DNA from: Pseudomonas sp. CC6-YY-74
GTDB lineage: Bacteria > Pseudomonadota > Gammaproteobacteria > Pseudomonadales > Pseudomonadaceae
Reading direction: 5' to 3'
Length of the DNA stretch: 64,000 nt
NCBI RefSeq assembly: GCF_002025205.1
Contig: NZ_CP019947.1
Coordinates: 4,502,001-4,566,000 of the forward strand
The notes below the pieces were generated by a model. The model did no database searches. It saw only the letters and a list, made by a program, of their open reading frames with translations, and was not told where the DNA came from. Positions 1-8,420 of the stretch are shown here, piece by piece. A program made the position numbers and the translations under genes. How positions within the stretch are numbered: the stretch's first letter is position 1; every line of letters starts with the position of its first letter.

Positions 1-1
1 G

Positions 2-829
2 GGCGATGACATTCTCGGCAGCGGCCAGCGTTTCCATTTGCACCTGCGCCGCGGCGCCGGCGCCTATGTCTGCGGTGAGGAAACCTCGCTGATGGAAAGC
101 CTCGAAGGCCGGCGCGGTGAAGTGCGACCCAAGCCGCCGCTGCCGGCGATCGAGGGCCTGTTCGGCATGCCGACGGTGATCAACAACGTGATCTCGCTGG
201 CCTCGGTGCCGATCATCCTCGACAAGGGCGGCGCCTACTACAAGGACTACGGCATGGGCCGTTCGCTCGGCACCCTGCCGATCCAGCTGACCGGCAACAT
301 CGCCCGCGGCGGCCTGGTCGAGAAGGCCTTCGGCATCACCCTGCGCGAACTGCTCTATGACTACGGCGGCGGTTCGGCCACCGGGCGGCCGATCCGCGCG
401 GTGCAGGTCGGCGGCCCGCTGGGCGCCTACCTGCCGGAATCGCAGTTCGACACGCCGCTGGACTACGAGACCTTCGCCGCCCTCGGCGCGGTGCTCGGCC
501 ACGGCGGCATCGTGGTGTTCGACGATACGGTCGACCTGGCCGAGATGGCCCGCTACGCCATGGAATTCTGCGCCATCGAATCCTGCGGCAAGTGCACGCC
601 CTGCCGGATCGGTTCGACTCGCGGCGAAGAGCTGCTCGAGCAGATCATCGTCGCCCGCTCGGAAGGTCCGCAGCCGGGGCGCATTGAACTGCTCAAGAGC
701 CTGTGCGACACCATGCTCGGCGGTTCGCTGTGCGCCCTCGGCGGCATGACACCCTATCCGGTGCTGAGCGCCCTCAATCACTTTCCTGAAGACTTCGGGG
801 TGTCGCCAGACACCGCCGCAGCCCGCTGA
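2..829 (+). CDS. fdsB: NAD-dependent formate dehydrogenase beta subunit, C-terminal part
   Basis: The 5' end lies outside the window; the frame is open from base 2. The product is a NuoF-like flavin subunit that passes electrons from the molybdenum subunit through FMN and iron-sulfur clusters to NAD in the cytoplasm. Visible are the NADH/FMN-binding stretch GAGAYVCGEETSLMESLEG and, near the C-terminus, the [4Fe-4S] motif ESCGKCTPCR followed by a further Cys in SLCALGG. It ends 15 bases before fdsA, so the two are clearly co-transcribed. The subunit assignment rests on this context, since NuoF and HoxF share the same motifs. An fdsG-like gene is expected upstream. Confidence 0.92.
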   Translation, partial: GDDILGSGQRFHLHLRRGAGAYVCGEETSLMESLEGRRGEVRPKPPLPAIEGLFGMPTVINNVISLASVPIILDKGGAYYKDYGMGRSLGTLPIQLTGNIARGGLVEKAFGITLRELLYDYGGGSATGRPIRAVQVGGPLGAYLPESQFDTPLDYETFAALGAVLGHGGIVVFDDTVDLAEMARYAMEFCAIESCGKCTPCRIGSTRGEELLEQIIVARSEGPQPGRIELLKSLCDTMLGGSLCALGGMTPYPVLSALNHFPEDFGVSPDTAAAR

Positions 830-844
830 ACCGGAGACACCGAC

Positions 845-3688
845 ATGGCCCTGTTTCGTGAACTCGACTATGGCACCCCCGCCCGTACCGGCGCCCCGGT
901 AACGGTGGAAATCGACGGTCAGGCGATCACCGTGCCGGCCGGCACCTCGCTGATGCGCGCGGCCCAGGAGGCCGGCATCGCCGTGCCCAAGTTGTGCGCC
1001 AGCGACAGCCTGGAAGCCTTCGGCTCGTGCCGCCTGTGTGTGGTGGAAATCGAAGGCCGCCGCGGCTTCCCGGCGTCCTGCACCACCCCGGTGGAAACCG
1101 GCATGAAGGTGCGCACGCAGAGCCCGAAATTGGCCGATCTGCGCCGTGGCACCATGGAGCTGTACATCTCCGATCACCCGCTGGACTGCCTGACCTGCTC
1201 GGCCAACGGCAACTGCGAGCTGCAGGATATGGCTGGTGTGGTCGGCCTGCGCGAGGTGCGCTACGACCCGGTGAAGACCCACCTGGCCGAGACCAAGGAC
1301 GAGTCCAACCCCTATTTCAGCTTCGACCCGGCCAAGTGCATCGTCTGCAATCGTTGCGTGCGTGCCTGCGAAGAAGTGCAGGGCACCTTCGCCCTGACCA
1401 TCACCGGGCGTGGCTTCGATTCGCAGGTCAGCGCCGGGCAGAACGAAGACTTCCTCGATTCCGAGTGTGTGTCCTGCGGCGCCTGCGTGCAGGCCTGCCC
1501 GACTGCCACCTTGATGGAAAAGTCGGTGATCGAGATGGGCCAGGCTGAACGCAGCGTGACCACCACCTGCGCCTATTGCGGTGTCGGCTGCTCGTTCAAG
1601 GCCGAGATCAAGGGTAATGAAGTGGTGCGCATGGTGCCGAACAAGGACGGCCACGCCAACCACGGTCACTCCTGCGTCAAGGGCCGCTTCGCCTGGGGCT
1701 ACGCCACCCACCCGGATCGCATTGCCGCGCCGATGATCCGCGACAGCATTGACCAGCCTTGGCGCACGGTCGATTGGGACGAGGCGATCAGCTACACCGC
1801 CAAGCGCTTCAAGGACATCCAGGCGCAGTACGGCCGCGACTCGGTCGGCGGCCTGACCTCCTCACGCTGCACCAACGAAGAAGCCTATCTGGTCCAGAAG
1901 CTGGTGCGCGCCGCCTTCGGCAACAACAACGTCGACACCTGCGCACGGGTTTGCCATTCGCCGACCGGTTACGGCCTCAAGGTCACCCTCGGCGAATCCG
2001 CCGGGACCCAGGACTTCGACTCGGTGCTGGCTGCCGACGTGGTGCTGGTGATCGGCGCCAACCCTACCGACGGCCATCCGGTGTTCGGCTCGCAGCTCAA
2101 GCGTCGTCTGCGCGAGGGCGCCAAGCTGATCGTTGCCGACCCGCGCGGCATCGATCTGGTGCGCGGCCCGCACGTCAAGGCCGACTACCACCTGCAACTG
2201 CGTCCCGGCAGCAACGTCGCCCTGCTCAACAGCCTGGCCCATGTCATCGTCAGCGAGAGCCTGGTGGACGAGGCCTTCGTCGCCGAGCGTTGCGAGGGCG
2301 AAGCCTTCGAGCAGTGGCGCACCTTCGTCGCCGAGGCGCGGCACAGCCCCGAGGCCATGGAAGAATTGACCGGCGTGCCGGCCGCCGTAGTACGCGGCGC
2401 CGCGCGGCTGTACGCCACCGGCGGTAACGCGGCGATCTACTACGGCCTGGGTGTGACCGAACACAGCCAGGGCTCCTCGACCGTGATGGCGATTGCCAAC
2501 CTGGCCATGGCCACCGGCAACATCGGTCGCGCCGGCGTCGGGGTCAACCCGCTGCGTGGACAGAACAACGTGCAGGGCTCCTGCGACATGGGCTCCTTCC
2601 CCCATGAGCTGCCCGGCTACCGCCACGTCTCCGATCCGCTGGCGCGGGGGCAGTTCGAACAGGCCTGGGGCGTCAGCCTGCTCGACGAGCCGGGCCTGCG
2701 TATTCCCAACATGCTCGCTGCGGCGCATGCCGGCACCTTCAAGGGCATCTACATCCAGGGCGAAGACCCGGCGCAATCCGATCCGGATACCCAGCACGTC
2801 ACCGACGCGCTGCGGGCCATGGAGTGCGTGGTGGTGCAGGACCTGTTCCTCAATGAAACCGCCAAGTTTGCCCATGTGTTCCTGCCCGGCGCCTCCTTCC
2901 TTGAGAAGAACGGCACCTTCACCAACGCCGAGCGGCGTATCTCGCCGGTGCGCAAGGTGATGCCGGCGCTGGCCGGCAAGGAAGATTGGGAAGTGACGGT
3001 GGCGCTGTCCAATGCCCTCGGCTACCCGATGATCTACAGTCATCCGTCGCAGATCATGGATGAAATCGCCAGCTTGACGCCGACCTTCACCGGGGTCAGC
3101 TACGCCAAGCTGGAGCGTTTGGGCAGCATCCAGTGGCCATGCAACGACGCCGCGCCGGAAGGCACGCCGATCATGCACGAGGATGCCTTCGTGCGCGGCA
3201 AGGGTCGCTTCATGATCACCGAGTACATTCCCACCGAGGAGCGCACCTCGCGCAAGCGTCCGCTGATTCTGACCACCGGGCGGATCCTCTCGCAGTACAA
3301 CGTCGGCGCGCAGACCAGGCGTACCGAAAACAGTGCCTGGCATTCCGAGGATGTCCTCGAGTTGCACCCGGTGGATGCCGAGGATCGCGGAATCAACGAC
3401 GGCGACTGGGTGGCGATCAACAGCCGCGCAGGCGAGACGGTGATGCGCGCGGTGGTAACCGAGCGGATGCAGCCGGGGGTGGTCTACACCACCTTCCACC
3501 ACCCGGAGTCCGGCGCCAACGTGATCACCACTGACAACTCGGACTGGGCGACCAACTGCCCCGAGTACAAGGTCACCGCCGTGCAGATCAGCAAGGTCGA
3601 AACACCTTCGCAATGGCAGGACGAGTTCCATGCCTTTACCAAGGAGCAACTCGACCTGCTGCCGCGGATCAAGCTGACCCAGCTCTAA
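845..3688 (+). CDS. fdsA: NAD-dependent formate dehydrogenase alpha (molybdenum) subunit
   Basis: 947 residues, the usual length of FdsA. It oxidises formate to CO2 at a bis-MGD molybdenum centre. In order: an N-terminal [2Fe-2S] ferredoxin domain (C51, C62, C65, C79), a NuoG-like His/Cys cluster (HPLDCLTCSANGNC), two [4Fe-4S] ferredoxin motifs (CIVCNRCVRAC and CVSCGACVQAC), the proximal cluster CAYCGVGC with a later Cys in HSCVKG, then the molybdopterin oxidoreductase domain and its C-terminal dinucleotide-binding domain. The likely Mo ligand is C370 in the motif CARVCHSP, a cysteine and not a selenocysteine. It lies in one operon with fdsB upstream and fdsD and fdhD downstream. Confidence 0.95.
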   Translation: MALFRELDYGTPARTGAPVTVEIDGQAITVPAGTSLMRAAQEAGIAVPKLCASDSLEAFGSCRLCVVEIEGRRGFPASCTTPVETGMKVRTQSPKLADLRRGTMELYISDHPLDCLTCSANGNCELQDMAGVVGLREVRYDPVKTHLAETKDESNPYFSFDPAKCIVCNRCVRACEEVQGTFALTITGRGFDSQVSAGQNEDFLDSECVSCGACVQACPTATLMEKSVIEMGQAERSVTTTCAYCGVGCSFKAEIKGNEVVRMVPNKDGHANHGHSCVKGRFAWGYATHPDRIAAPMIRDSIDQPWRTVDWDEAISYTAKRFKDIQAQYGRDSVGGLTSSRCTNEEAYLVQKLVRAAFGNNNVDTCARVCHSPTGYGLKVTLGESAGTQDFDSVLAADVVLVIGANPTDGHPVFGSQLKRRLREGAKLIVADPRGIDLVRGPHVKADYHLQLRPGSNVALLNSLAHVIVSESLVDEAFVAERCEGEAFEQWRTFVAEARHSPEAMEELTGVPAAVVRGAARLYATGGNAAIYYGLGVTEHSQGSSTVMAIANLAMATGNIGRAGVGVNPLRGQNNVQGSCDMGSFPHELPGYRHVSDPLARGQFEQAWGVSLLDEPGLRIPNMLAAAHAGTFKGIYIQGEDPAQSDPDTQHVTDALRAMECVVVQDLFLNETAKFAHVFLPGASFLEKNGTFTNAERRISPVRKVMPALAGKEDWEVTVALSNALGYPMIYSHPSQIMDEIASLTPTFTGVSYAKLERLGSIQWPCNDAAPEGTPIMHEDAFVRGKGRFMITEYIPTEERTSRKRPLILTTGRILSQYNVGAQTRRTENSAWHSEDVLELHPVDAEDRGINDGDWVAINSRAGETVMRAVVTERMQPGVVYTTFHHPESGANVITTDNSDWATNCPEYKVTAVQISKVETPSQWQDEFHAFTKEQLDLLPRIKLTQL

Positions 3689-3766
3689 GCGCCGCTGGCG
3701 GCGGGCGATCCGTGTGATCGCTCGGCGCCATTGTTTTTCAGCTCCTCGACTGCCAGAGGTTCGCAG

Positions 3767-4015
3767 ATGGGCATGAACGCCACACAATTGATTAAGATGG
3801 CCAACCAGATCGGCGCCTTCTTCGCCTCGCAACCCAACCCTGAGCAGGCCCGTGCGGATTTCGCCCTGCATCTGAAGAAACAATGGGACCCGCAGATGCG
3901 CATCGCGCTCTATGCCCATATCGATGCCACCGCCGGCGAAGACCTCAGCGCCTTTGCCCTGGAGGCGATGCAGGGTCTGCGTGAGCAGATCGAACCGCTG
4001 GCCCGACCGGCTTAA
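3767..4015 (+). CDS. fdsD: Formate dehydrogenase delta subunit
   Basis: 82 residues, rich in helix-forming residues, with the FdsD-like N-terminus MGMNATQLIKMANQIGAFF and the segment HLKKQWDPQMR. FdsD is a small accessory subunit needed for maturation or stability of the fdsGBA-type enzyme. The ATG at 3767 was chosen because AGAGG at 3755-3759 sits 7 bases upstream; an in-frame TTG at 3731 has no such site. The gene lies between fdsA and fdhD, whereas the familiar order is fdsGBACD with the FdhD-like gene before fdsD. Confidence 0.85.
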   Translation: MGMNATQLIKMANQIGAFFASQPNPEQARADFALHLKKQWDPQMRIALYAHIDATAGEDLSAFALEAMQGLREQIEPLARPA

Positions 4016-4046
4016 GCTGGGGCCTGATCCCTTGGAGTCTTCGCCC

Positions 4047-4871
4047 ATGTCACGCAACGCCGCCACCCCTGTCTCGGGCGAGCCATCAACCAGCCAGGCG
4101 CAGGATGCTTATGCCTATGTCGAGCTGGATGACGCGGCGGTGCGCGGCAGCGCCATGTTGGCCGAGGAGTGTGCCCTGGCGATTGCCTACAACGGCATCA
4201 GCCATGCGGTGATGATGGTGTCGCCCTCGGCCGTGGAAGACTTCGTTATCGGCTTCAGCCTGAGCAGTGCGGTGGTCAGCGGCGTCGAAGAAATTTATGA
4301 CGTGCGCGTTCAGCGCAATGGCGACACCCTCAACGCCGAGGTGCAGATCAGCAATCGCGCCTTCTGGGCGCTCAAGCAGCAACGTCGCCAGTTGGCCGGC
4401 ACCAGCGGTTGTGGCCTGTGTGGCGTGGCGGCGCTGGAGCAGGCGCTGCCGCAACTCGCGGTTCTGCCGTCCAGCCCGTTGCCGCCCGCCGAACACTTGC
4501 ATGACTTGCGCACGCGCATCGCCAGCGCGCAGAGCCTGGCGCGCTACAGCGGTGCCCTGCATGCCGCGTTATTCGTCGACCAGCACGGCGAGATCAACCT
4601 GTGCCGCGAGGATATCGGGCGGCACAACGCGCTGGACAAGCTGATCGGCGCGCTGCGTCAGCAGGGTCGTAGCGCGAACCAAGGCTTCGTGGTGATCACC
4701 AGTCGCTGCAGCCTGGAGCTGATTCACAAGGCGGTGCGCGGCGAATTTGCCACCCTGGTCAGCCTCTCGGCACCGACCAACCTCAGCGTGCGCTGGGCGC
4801 GCGAGCATCGCCTCAACCTGATCCACCTGCCGCATCACAGCGCACCACGGGTATACAGCCCGGCGCGCTAG
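4047..4871 (+). CDS. fdhD: Formate dehydrogenase accessory sulfurtransferase FdhD
   Basis: 274 residues. FdhD/FdsC receives sulfur from a cysteine desulfurase and sulfurates the bis-MGD cofactor before its insertion into formate dehydrogenase. The mobile-loop CxxC is present as C122-G-L-C125 in TSGCGLCG, and the conserved C-terminal block reads TSRCSLELIHKAV followed by SLSAPTNLSVRWA. The start at 4047 has TTGGAG about 10 bases upstream, and it follows fdsD by 31 bases, so it is probably the last gene of the operon. A longer frame beginning inside fdsD is not needed for a full-length protein. Confidence 0.93.
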   Translation: MSRNAATPVSGEPSTSQAQDAYAYVELDDAAVRGSAMLAEECALAIAYNGISHAVMMVSPSAVEDFVIGFSLSSAVVSGVEEIYDVRVQRNGDTLNAEVQISNRAFWALKQQRRQLAGTSGCGLCGVAALEQALPQLAVLPSSPLPPAEHLHDLRTRIASAQSLARYSGALHAALFVDQHGEINLCREDIGRHNALDKLIGALRQQGRSANQGFVVITSRCSLELIHKAVRGEFATLVSLSAPTNLSVRWAREHRLNLIHLPHHSAPRVYSPAR

Positions 4872-4899
4872 CGTGGCTGCGGTCTTGACCGCGAAGCCG

Positions 4900-5562
4900 T
4901 TACAGCCCCTCGATCAGCTCCCGGTAATCACCGACCGCGGCGAACTCCTCGGTGTCCTTCGGGCCTTTGCGGCTGTCCGGCTGGCGCACCGCCAGCAGGT
5001 GGCCGATGCCATAGGCGTGGGCGCTGCGCAGCACGGGCAGGCTGTCGTCGATGAACAGGCTGCGCGCCGCAGCGAAGCCGAGGTCCTGCTGCAGGGCGAA
5101 CCAGAACTGCTGAGCTTCCTTGGCGAAGCCGTAGTCGTGGGAGCTGATCAAACGGTCGAAGTAGGGCGCCAGTTCGATGCGTTCCAGCTTCAGCGACAGC
5201 GAGTCGCGATGGGCATTGGTGATCAGCACCACGCGCTTGCCGGCGGCGCGCACCGCGGCGAGGAAGGTGTCGGCGTCCGGGCGCAGGGCAATCAGGTGGG
5301 CCACCTCGCGCTTGAGGTCGCGAATCGACAGGTTCAGTTCGCGGCTCCAGAAGTCCGTGCAGTACCAGTTGAGCTGGCCGGCATGTGCATGGAACAGCGG
5401 CAGCAACTCGGCGTCGGCCAACGCCCGGCTGATGCCGTGCAGCTCGGCATAGCGCTGCGGCAGGTGCTCCAGCCAGAAGTGGTTATCGAAATGCAGGTCG
5501 AGCAGGGTGCCGTCCATGTCCAGCAGTACGGTATCGATCTCGCTCCAGGGCAATGACGGCAT
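4900..5562 (-). CDS. yrfG: HAD-family GMP/IMP nucleotidase YrfG
   Basis: 220 residues, matching YrfG length. HAD motif I is LDMDGTLLDL with nucleophile D15 and acid/base D17; motif II is the VVLITNAHRDS region; motif III/IV is FAKEAQQF and SLFIDDSLPVL. The known family member dephosphorylates purine nucleoside monophosphates. The start at 5562 follows AAGAAG in the transcribed strand; the frame continues upstream antisense to nudE, but that extension does not resemble protein. It is divergent from nudE, as in the Pseudomonas yrfG/nudE/cysQ locus. Confidence 0.9.
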   Translation of the reverse strand: MPSLPWSEIDTVLLDMDGTLLDLHFDNHFWLEHLPQRYAELHGISRALADAELLPLFHAHAGQLNWYCTDFWSRELNLSIRDLKREVAHLIALRPDADTFLAAVRAAGKRVVLITNAHRDSLSLKLERIELAPYFDRLISSHDYGFAKEAQQFWFALQQDLGFAAARSLFIDDSLPVLRSAHAYGIGHLLAVRQPDSRKGPKDTEEFAAVGDYRELIEGL

Positions 5563-5697
5563 GGTGGCTTCTTGTGTGCTGAGTGCGGAGGGTGTCGCGA
5601 ATCTGCCGACTGACGTCGTGATCGCGCAATCTCCGGCGGGGCTAATCGGAAAAGGCGCGGTATGATAACTCGCCCCGCCACTCTCAGGAGCCGCACC

Positions 5698-6264
5698 ATG
5701 CCTCAGAAACCCACCGTACTCGCCCGTGAGATAGTCGCCAGCAGTCGCTTGTTTCGTATCGAGGAGCTGCAGTTGCGCTTCGCCAACGGTGTGGAACGGA
5801 CCTATGAGCGCCTGGTCGGCAAGGGTGTCGGTTACGGTGCGGTGATGATTGTGGCGCTGGTCGATGCCGAGCATGTGCTGCTGGTCGAGGAGTACTGCGC
5901 CGGCACCGACGACTACCAGTTGTCGCTGCCCAAGGGGCTGATCGAACCGGGCGAGGACGTACTGGCGGCGGCTGACCGTGAACTCAAGGAGGAAGCCGGT
6001 TTCGGCGCGCGGCAACTCGAGCACCTGACCGAGTTGAGCCTGTCGCCCGGCTATATGAGCCAGAAAATCCAGGTGGTGCTGGCCACGGACCTGTACCCGG
6101 AGCGCCTGCCCGGCGACGAACCGGAGTCGATGCGGGTCGACAAGGTTAACCTGCGCGAGCTCTCGAGCCTGGTGCAGCATCCGCAATTCAGCGAGGGCCG
6201 GGCCCTGGCCGCGCTCTACCTGGCGCGCGACCTGCTGACCCAGCGTGGAGACTTCGTGCTATGA
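5698..6264 (+). CDS. nudE: ADP compounds hydrolase NudE (Nudix)
   Basis: 188 residues. The Nudix box is complete: G80 with x5-E86, then R94-E95-L-K-E98-E99-x-G101. NudE hydrolyses ADP-ribose, NADH and ApnA-type compounds. CAGGAG at 5685-5690 is well placed for the ATG at 5698; an upstream in-frame ATG at 5662 has no comparable site. The stop overlaps the start of cysQ in an ATGA, indicating translational coupling. Confidence 0.92.
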   Translation: MPQKPTVLAREIVASSRLFRIEELQLRFANGVERTYERLVGKGVGYGAVMIVALVDAEHVLLVEEYCAGTDDYQLSLPKGLIEPGEDVLAAADRELKEEAGFGARQLEHLTELSLSPGYMSQKIQVVLATDLYPERLPGDEPESMRVDKVNLRELSSLVQHPQFSEGRALAALYLARDLLTQRGDFVL

Positions 6265-7082
6265 GCCATCCCCTGATTCCGGCGGTAATCCAGTTGGTGC
6301 GCGAAGCCGGCGCGGCGATTCTGCCGCATTGGCGCGCCGGTGTGCTGGTGACCGAGAAGGCCGACGCCTCGCCGGTGACCGCCGCCGACATGGCCGCCCA
6401 TCACATCCTCAACGATGGCCTGGTCGCGCTCGATCCGAGCATTGCGGTGCTGTCCGAGGAGGCCGCCGATATCGCCTTCGACGAGCGCGCGAAATGGAGT
6501 CGCTGGTGGCTGGTCGACCCGCTGGATGGCACCAAGGAATTCATTTCCGGCAGTGAAGAATTCACCGTCAACGTCGCGCTGATCGAGCAGGGCCGGGTGG
6601 TGTTCGGCGTGGTCGGGATTCCCGCCAATGGTCGCTGCTACTACGGCGGCGCCGGCCTGGGTGCCTGGCGCGCCGAGGCCGATGGTGCGGAGCAGCCGAT
6701 CAGCGTGCGTCTGAACCCGGACGAAGCGTTTACCGTGGTCGCCAGCCGGCGCCACACCAGCCCGGCGCAGGAGCGTCTGCTGGAGGGCCTGAGCGAACGC
6801 TTTGGCGACCTGCAACTGGCCAGCGTCGGCAGCTCGTTGAAGTTCTGCCAACTGGCCGAAGGCAATGCCGATTGCTACCCGCGCCTGGCGCCGACCTCGC
6901 AGTGGGACACCGCCGCCGCCCAAGGCGTGCTGGAAGGCGCCGGCGGCGAAGTGCTGACCCTGCAGGGCGCCGTGCTGACCTATGAAGCGCGCGAATCCTT
7001 GCTCAACCCCTCCTTCCTCGCCTTGCCGGCGGCCGTCGAATGGCGCGCCGAGCTGATCCAGCTGGCCCGCGCGCTGGACTGA
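6261..7082 (+). CDS. cysQ: 3'(2'),5'-bisphosphate nucleotidase CysQ
   Basis: 273 residues of the inositol monophosphatase/FIG superfamily. The metal-binding signature WLVDPLDGTKEFI and the upstream LSEEAA are present, as is a C-terminal WDTAAAQGVLEGAGG motif. CysQ removes the 3' phosphate from PAP, recycling the by-product of sulfate assimilation. It overlaps nudE by 4 bases and is the last gene of this short operon. Confidence 0.93.
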   Translation: MSHPLIPAVIQLVREAGAAILPHWRAGVLVTEKADASPVTAADMAAHHILNDGLVALDPSIAVLSEEAADIAFDERAKWSRWWLVDPLDGTKEFISGSEEFTVNVALIEQGRVVFGVVGIPANGRCYYGGAGLGAWRAEADGAEQPISVRLNPDEAFTVVASRRHTSPAQERLLEGLSERFGDLQLASVGSSLKFCQLAEGNADCYPRLAPTSQWDTAAAQGVLEGAGGEVLTLQGAVLTYEARESLLNPSFLALPAAVEWRAELIQLARALD

Positions 7083-7150
7083 CGCTCGGCTACTGCAGCC
7101 GCCTCCAGGCACCCTGCGCTCGGACCCATTACCTCGAGCAAGCCGCGAGC

Positions 7151-7252
7151 CGTAGGGTGACACTCGCCTTAGGCAGTGCACCATTGGTTCGCTGGCGCGG
7201 CACAAAAGCTGGCGGGCTGTCGCTGCGCTCCGAGGCCGCCCTACCCGCAGGC
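7151..7252. repeat. Interspersed palindromic-ended repeat, copy A
   Basis: About 100 bases beginning CGTAGGGTG and ending in GGCCGCCCTACCCG, with the internal string GGCGCGGCACAAAAGCTGGC. The same block, with the same order of sub-motifs, recurs at 22433-22546 and in part at 22343-22396. No open frame crosses it convincingly. The ends are imperfect inverted repeats, as in small non-autonomous or REP-like elements. It occupies most of the gap between cysQ and the EndA-like gene. Confidence 0.65.
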
Positions 7253-7287
7253 AGTGCAGCATGGCTCACTGGCGCGGCGCGGGGTTG

Positions 7288-7950
7288 TCAGTCGGCGATC
7301 AGTTGGTCGACCAGGGCCGGGTCGTCGATAAAGCGATTGCGTGTGCCCTGTAGGCTGCCGATCTTTTCGTTGCGGGCGTTTTCTTCGCCATCCGGCGGGT
7401 CCATCCGGTGCCACTGCTTGTACATCCGCGCGTCGCCGCCGATGGGCAGGCCGTACTCGATGTGCATGTAGAAGATCGCCCGGGCGATATTGCCTTTGGC
7501 GGCGTCGCGCGGCTCCAGCACTTTGAGGTGGCTCTTGAGGTCGCAGCCGATGTCGGCGAGCGTGCTCTCCTCGCTGGCGTCCAGCAAACCGAACTGCGCG
7601 TTGCGCCGCACCTGTTCGGCGCGGGTCAGCGCCGGATAGAGGTTATGCAGGTCGGCGGCCATATAGGCATAGCGTGGGCTCATGATGCTGCACTGGCGAT
7701 CGGTGATGCAGCGCAGGGCGCTTTTCAGCTGCTTGCTGCTGTAGATCGGGCTGATGCTGAGCAGTCCGCCGCCACCTTCGCCGGTGAAGGCCTTGGCGCA
7801 ATACAGCGAGGTGCCGCCGGCGCCATACAGCTCATCCCAGAACAAGTGGTCGCGGACTTGCGGGTCGTCAATCTGACTCTGACCATTGGCCAGAATCGGC
7901 AGGCTGAAACTGGCTGCCAGGCAACCGAGGGCAATAACGACTGCTCGCAT
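7288..7950 (-). CDS. Endonuclease I (EndA/Vvn)-like secreted protein, divergent
   Basis: 220 residues with an N-terminal Sec signal (MRAVVIALGCLAASFSLPILA). The C-terminal half is clearly EndA-like: AADLHNLYPALTRAEQVRRN, then GNIARAIFYMHIEYGLP and KIGSLQGTRNRFIDDP. In the characterised nucleases the catalytic His lies in an EHVxP motif before the DLHNL block; here the corresponding stretch reads SISPIYSSKQLK with no His. It may be an inactive or altered relative exported to the periplasm. GGAG lies just upstream of the ATG at 7950. Four cysteines could form disulfides. Confidence 0.75.
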   Translation of the reverse strand: MRAVVIALGCLAASFSLPILANGQSQIDDPQVRDHLFWDELYGAGGTSLYCAKAFTGEGGGGLLSISPIYSSKQLKSALRCITDRQCSIMSPRYAYMAADLHNLYPALTRAEQVRRNAQFGLLDASEESTLADIGCDLKSHLKVLEPRDAAKGNIARAIFYMHIEYGLPIGGDARMYKQWHRMDPPDGEENARNEKIGSLQGTRNRFIDDPALVDQLIAD

Positions 7951-8054
7951 GATAAGACTCCGTTGACCGCCGTGTTCGGGGTCTGTTGTTTTTTTAGAGT
8001 GGCCGCATCTAACAAGACCCGCGGCACATGAGCAAGCCGAAAGATTGGCGCCAT

Positions 8055-8072
8055 GTAAGCTTTGGCTTACAT
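8055..8072 (+). promoter_or_regulatory. GacA-binding upstream activating sequence
   Basis: The 18-bp palindrome TGTAAG-CTTTGG-CTTACA fits exactly the TGTAAG-N6-CTTACA GacA box known from rsmX/Y/Z promoters. Its centre is about 64 bases before the predicted sRNA start, a typical position. It implies control by the GacS/GacA two-component system. Confidence 0.9.
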
Positions 8073-8127
8073 GGCGTGCCGTCGATCGCCACTACTGTGA
8101 TCGGCGCTGGGCGGCTAATCTTCTGGC

Positions 8128-8253
8128 CATGGACGTAGCGCAGGAAGCGCAAAAAACTAAAAGGGACACGCAGGATAGCCGCCAGGATGGTGCGCGCAAC
8201 ACGGATGTCAGTACACAGTCTGCAAAGGCCCCGCATCAGCGGGGCTTTCTTTT
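8128..8253 (+). ncRNA. rsmY: RsmY-type regulatory small RNA
   Basis: About 125 nt. A TAATCT -10 box at 8116-8121 places the 5' end near 8128, and a GacA box lies upstream. The RNA carries six GGA motifs, at 8131, 8143, 8164, 8173, 8185 and 8203, several as AGGA; one sits in the loop of the hairpin GCGCAGGAAGCGC, a hallmark of RsmY. It ends in a strong intrinsic terminator. Rsm sRNAs titrate the translational repressor RsmA/CsrA. The GCGC-AGGAA-GCGC hairpin near the 5' end favours RsmY over RsmX or RsmZ, but that choice is inferred. No protein frame is convincing here. Confidence 0.86.
8224..8253 (+). terminator. Intrinsic terminator of the Rsm sRNA
   Basis: The stem is AAGGCCCCGC with loop ATCA and GCGGGGCTTT, with one G-U pair, followed by CTTTT. 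It is the 3' hairpin of the sRNA. Confidence 0.9.
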
Positions 8254-8420
8254 ATTGGGCGTTCGCCCAGTGCGGCACTTCTGCCGCGTCAATCTTCACT
8301 AGCGTGATGGTTCACCGCGGGGCAGCCGCCACGGCATCCAGACGTCGACGGGGGCGGGTCAGTCGAGTCGATGGCGACCTGCAGTAAACTGTAACGACTT
8401 TGTACGCGTCGAGCCTCGCC

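Noticed and set aside
1862..4066. A 734-codon open frame on the minus strand
   Set aside because: It is antisense to fdsA, whose protein is unmistakable; the frame is open only because of high GC at third positions, and its translation has no recognisable protein features.
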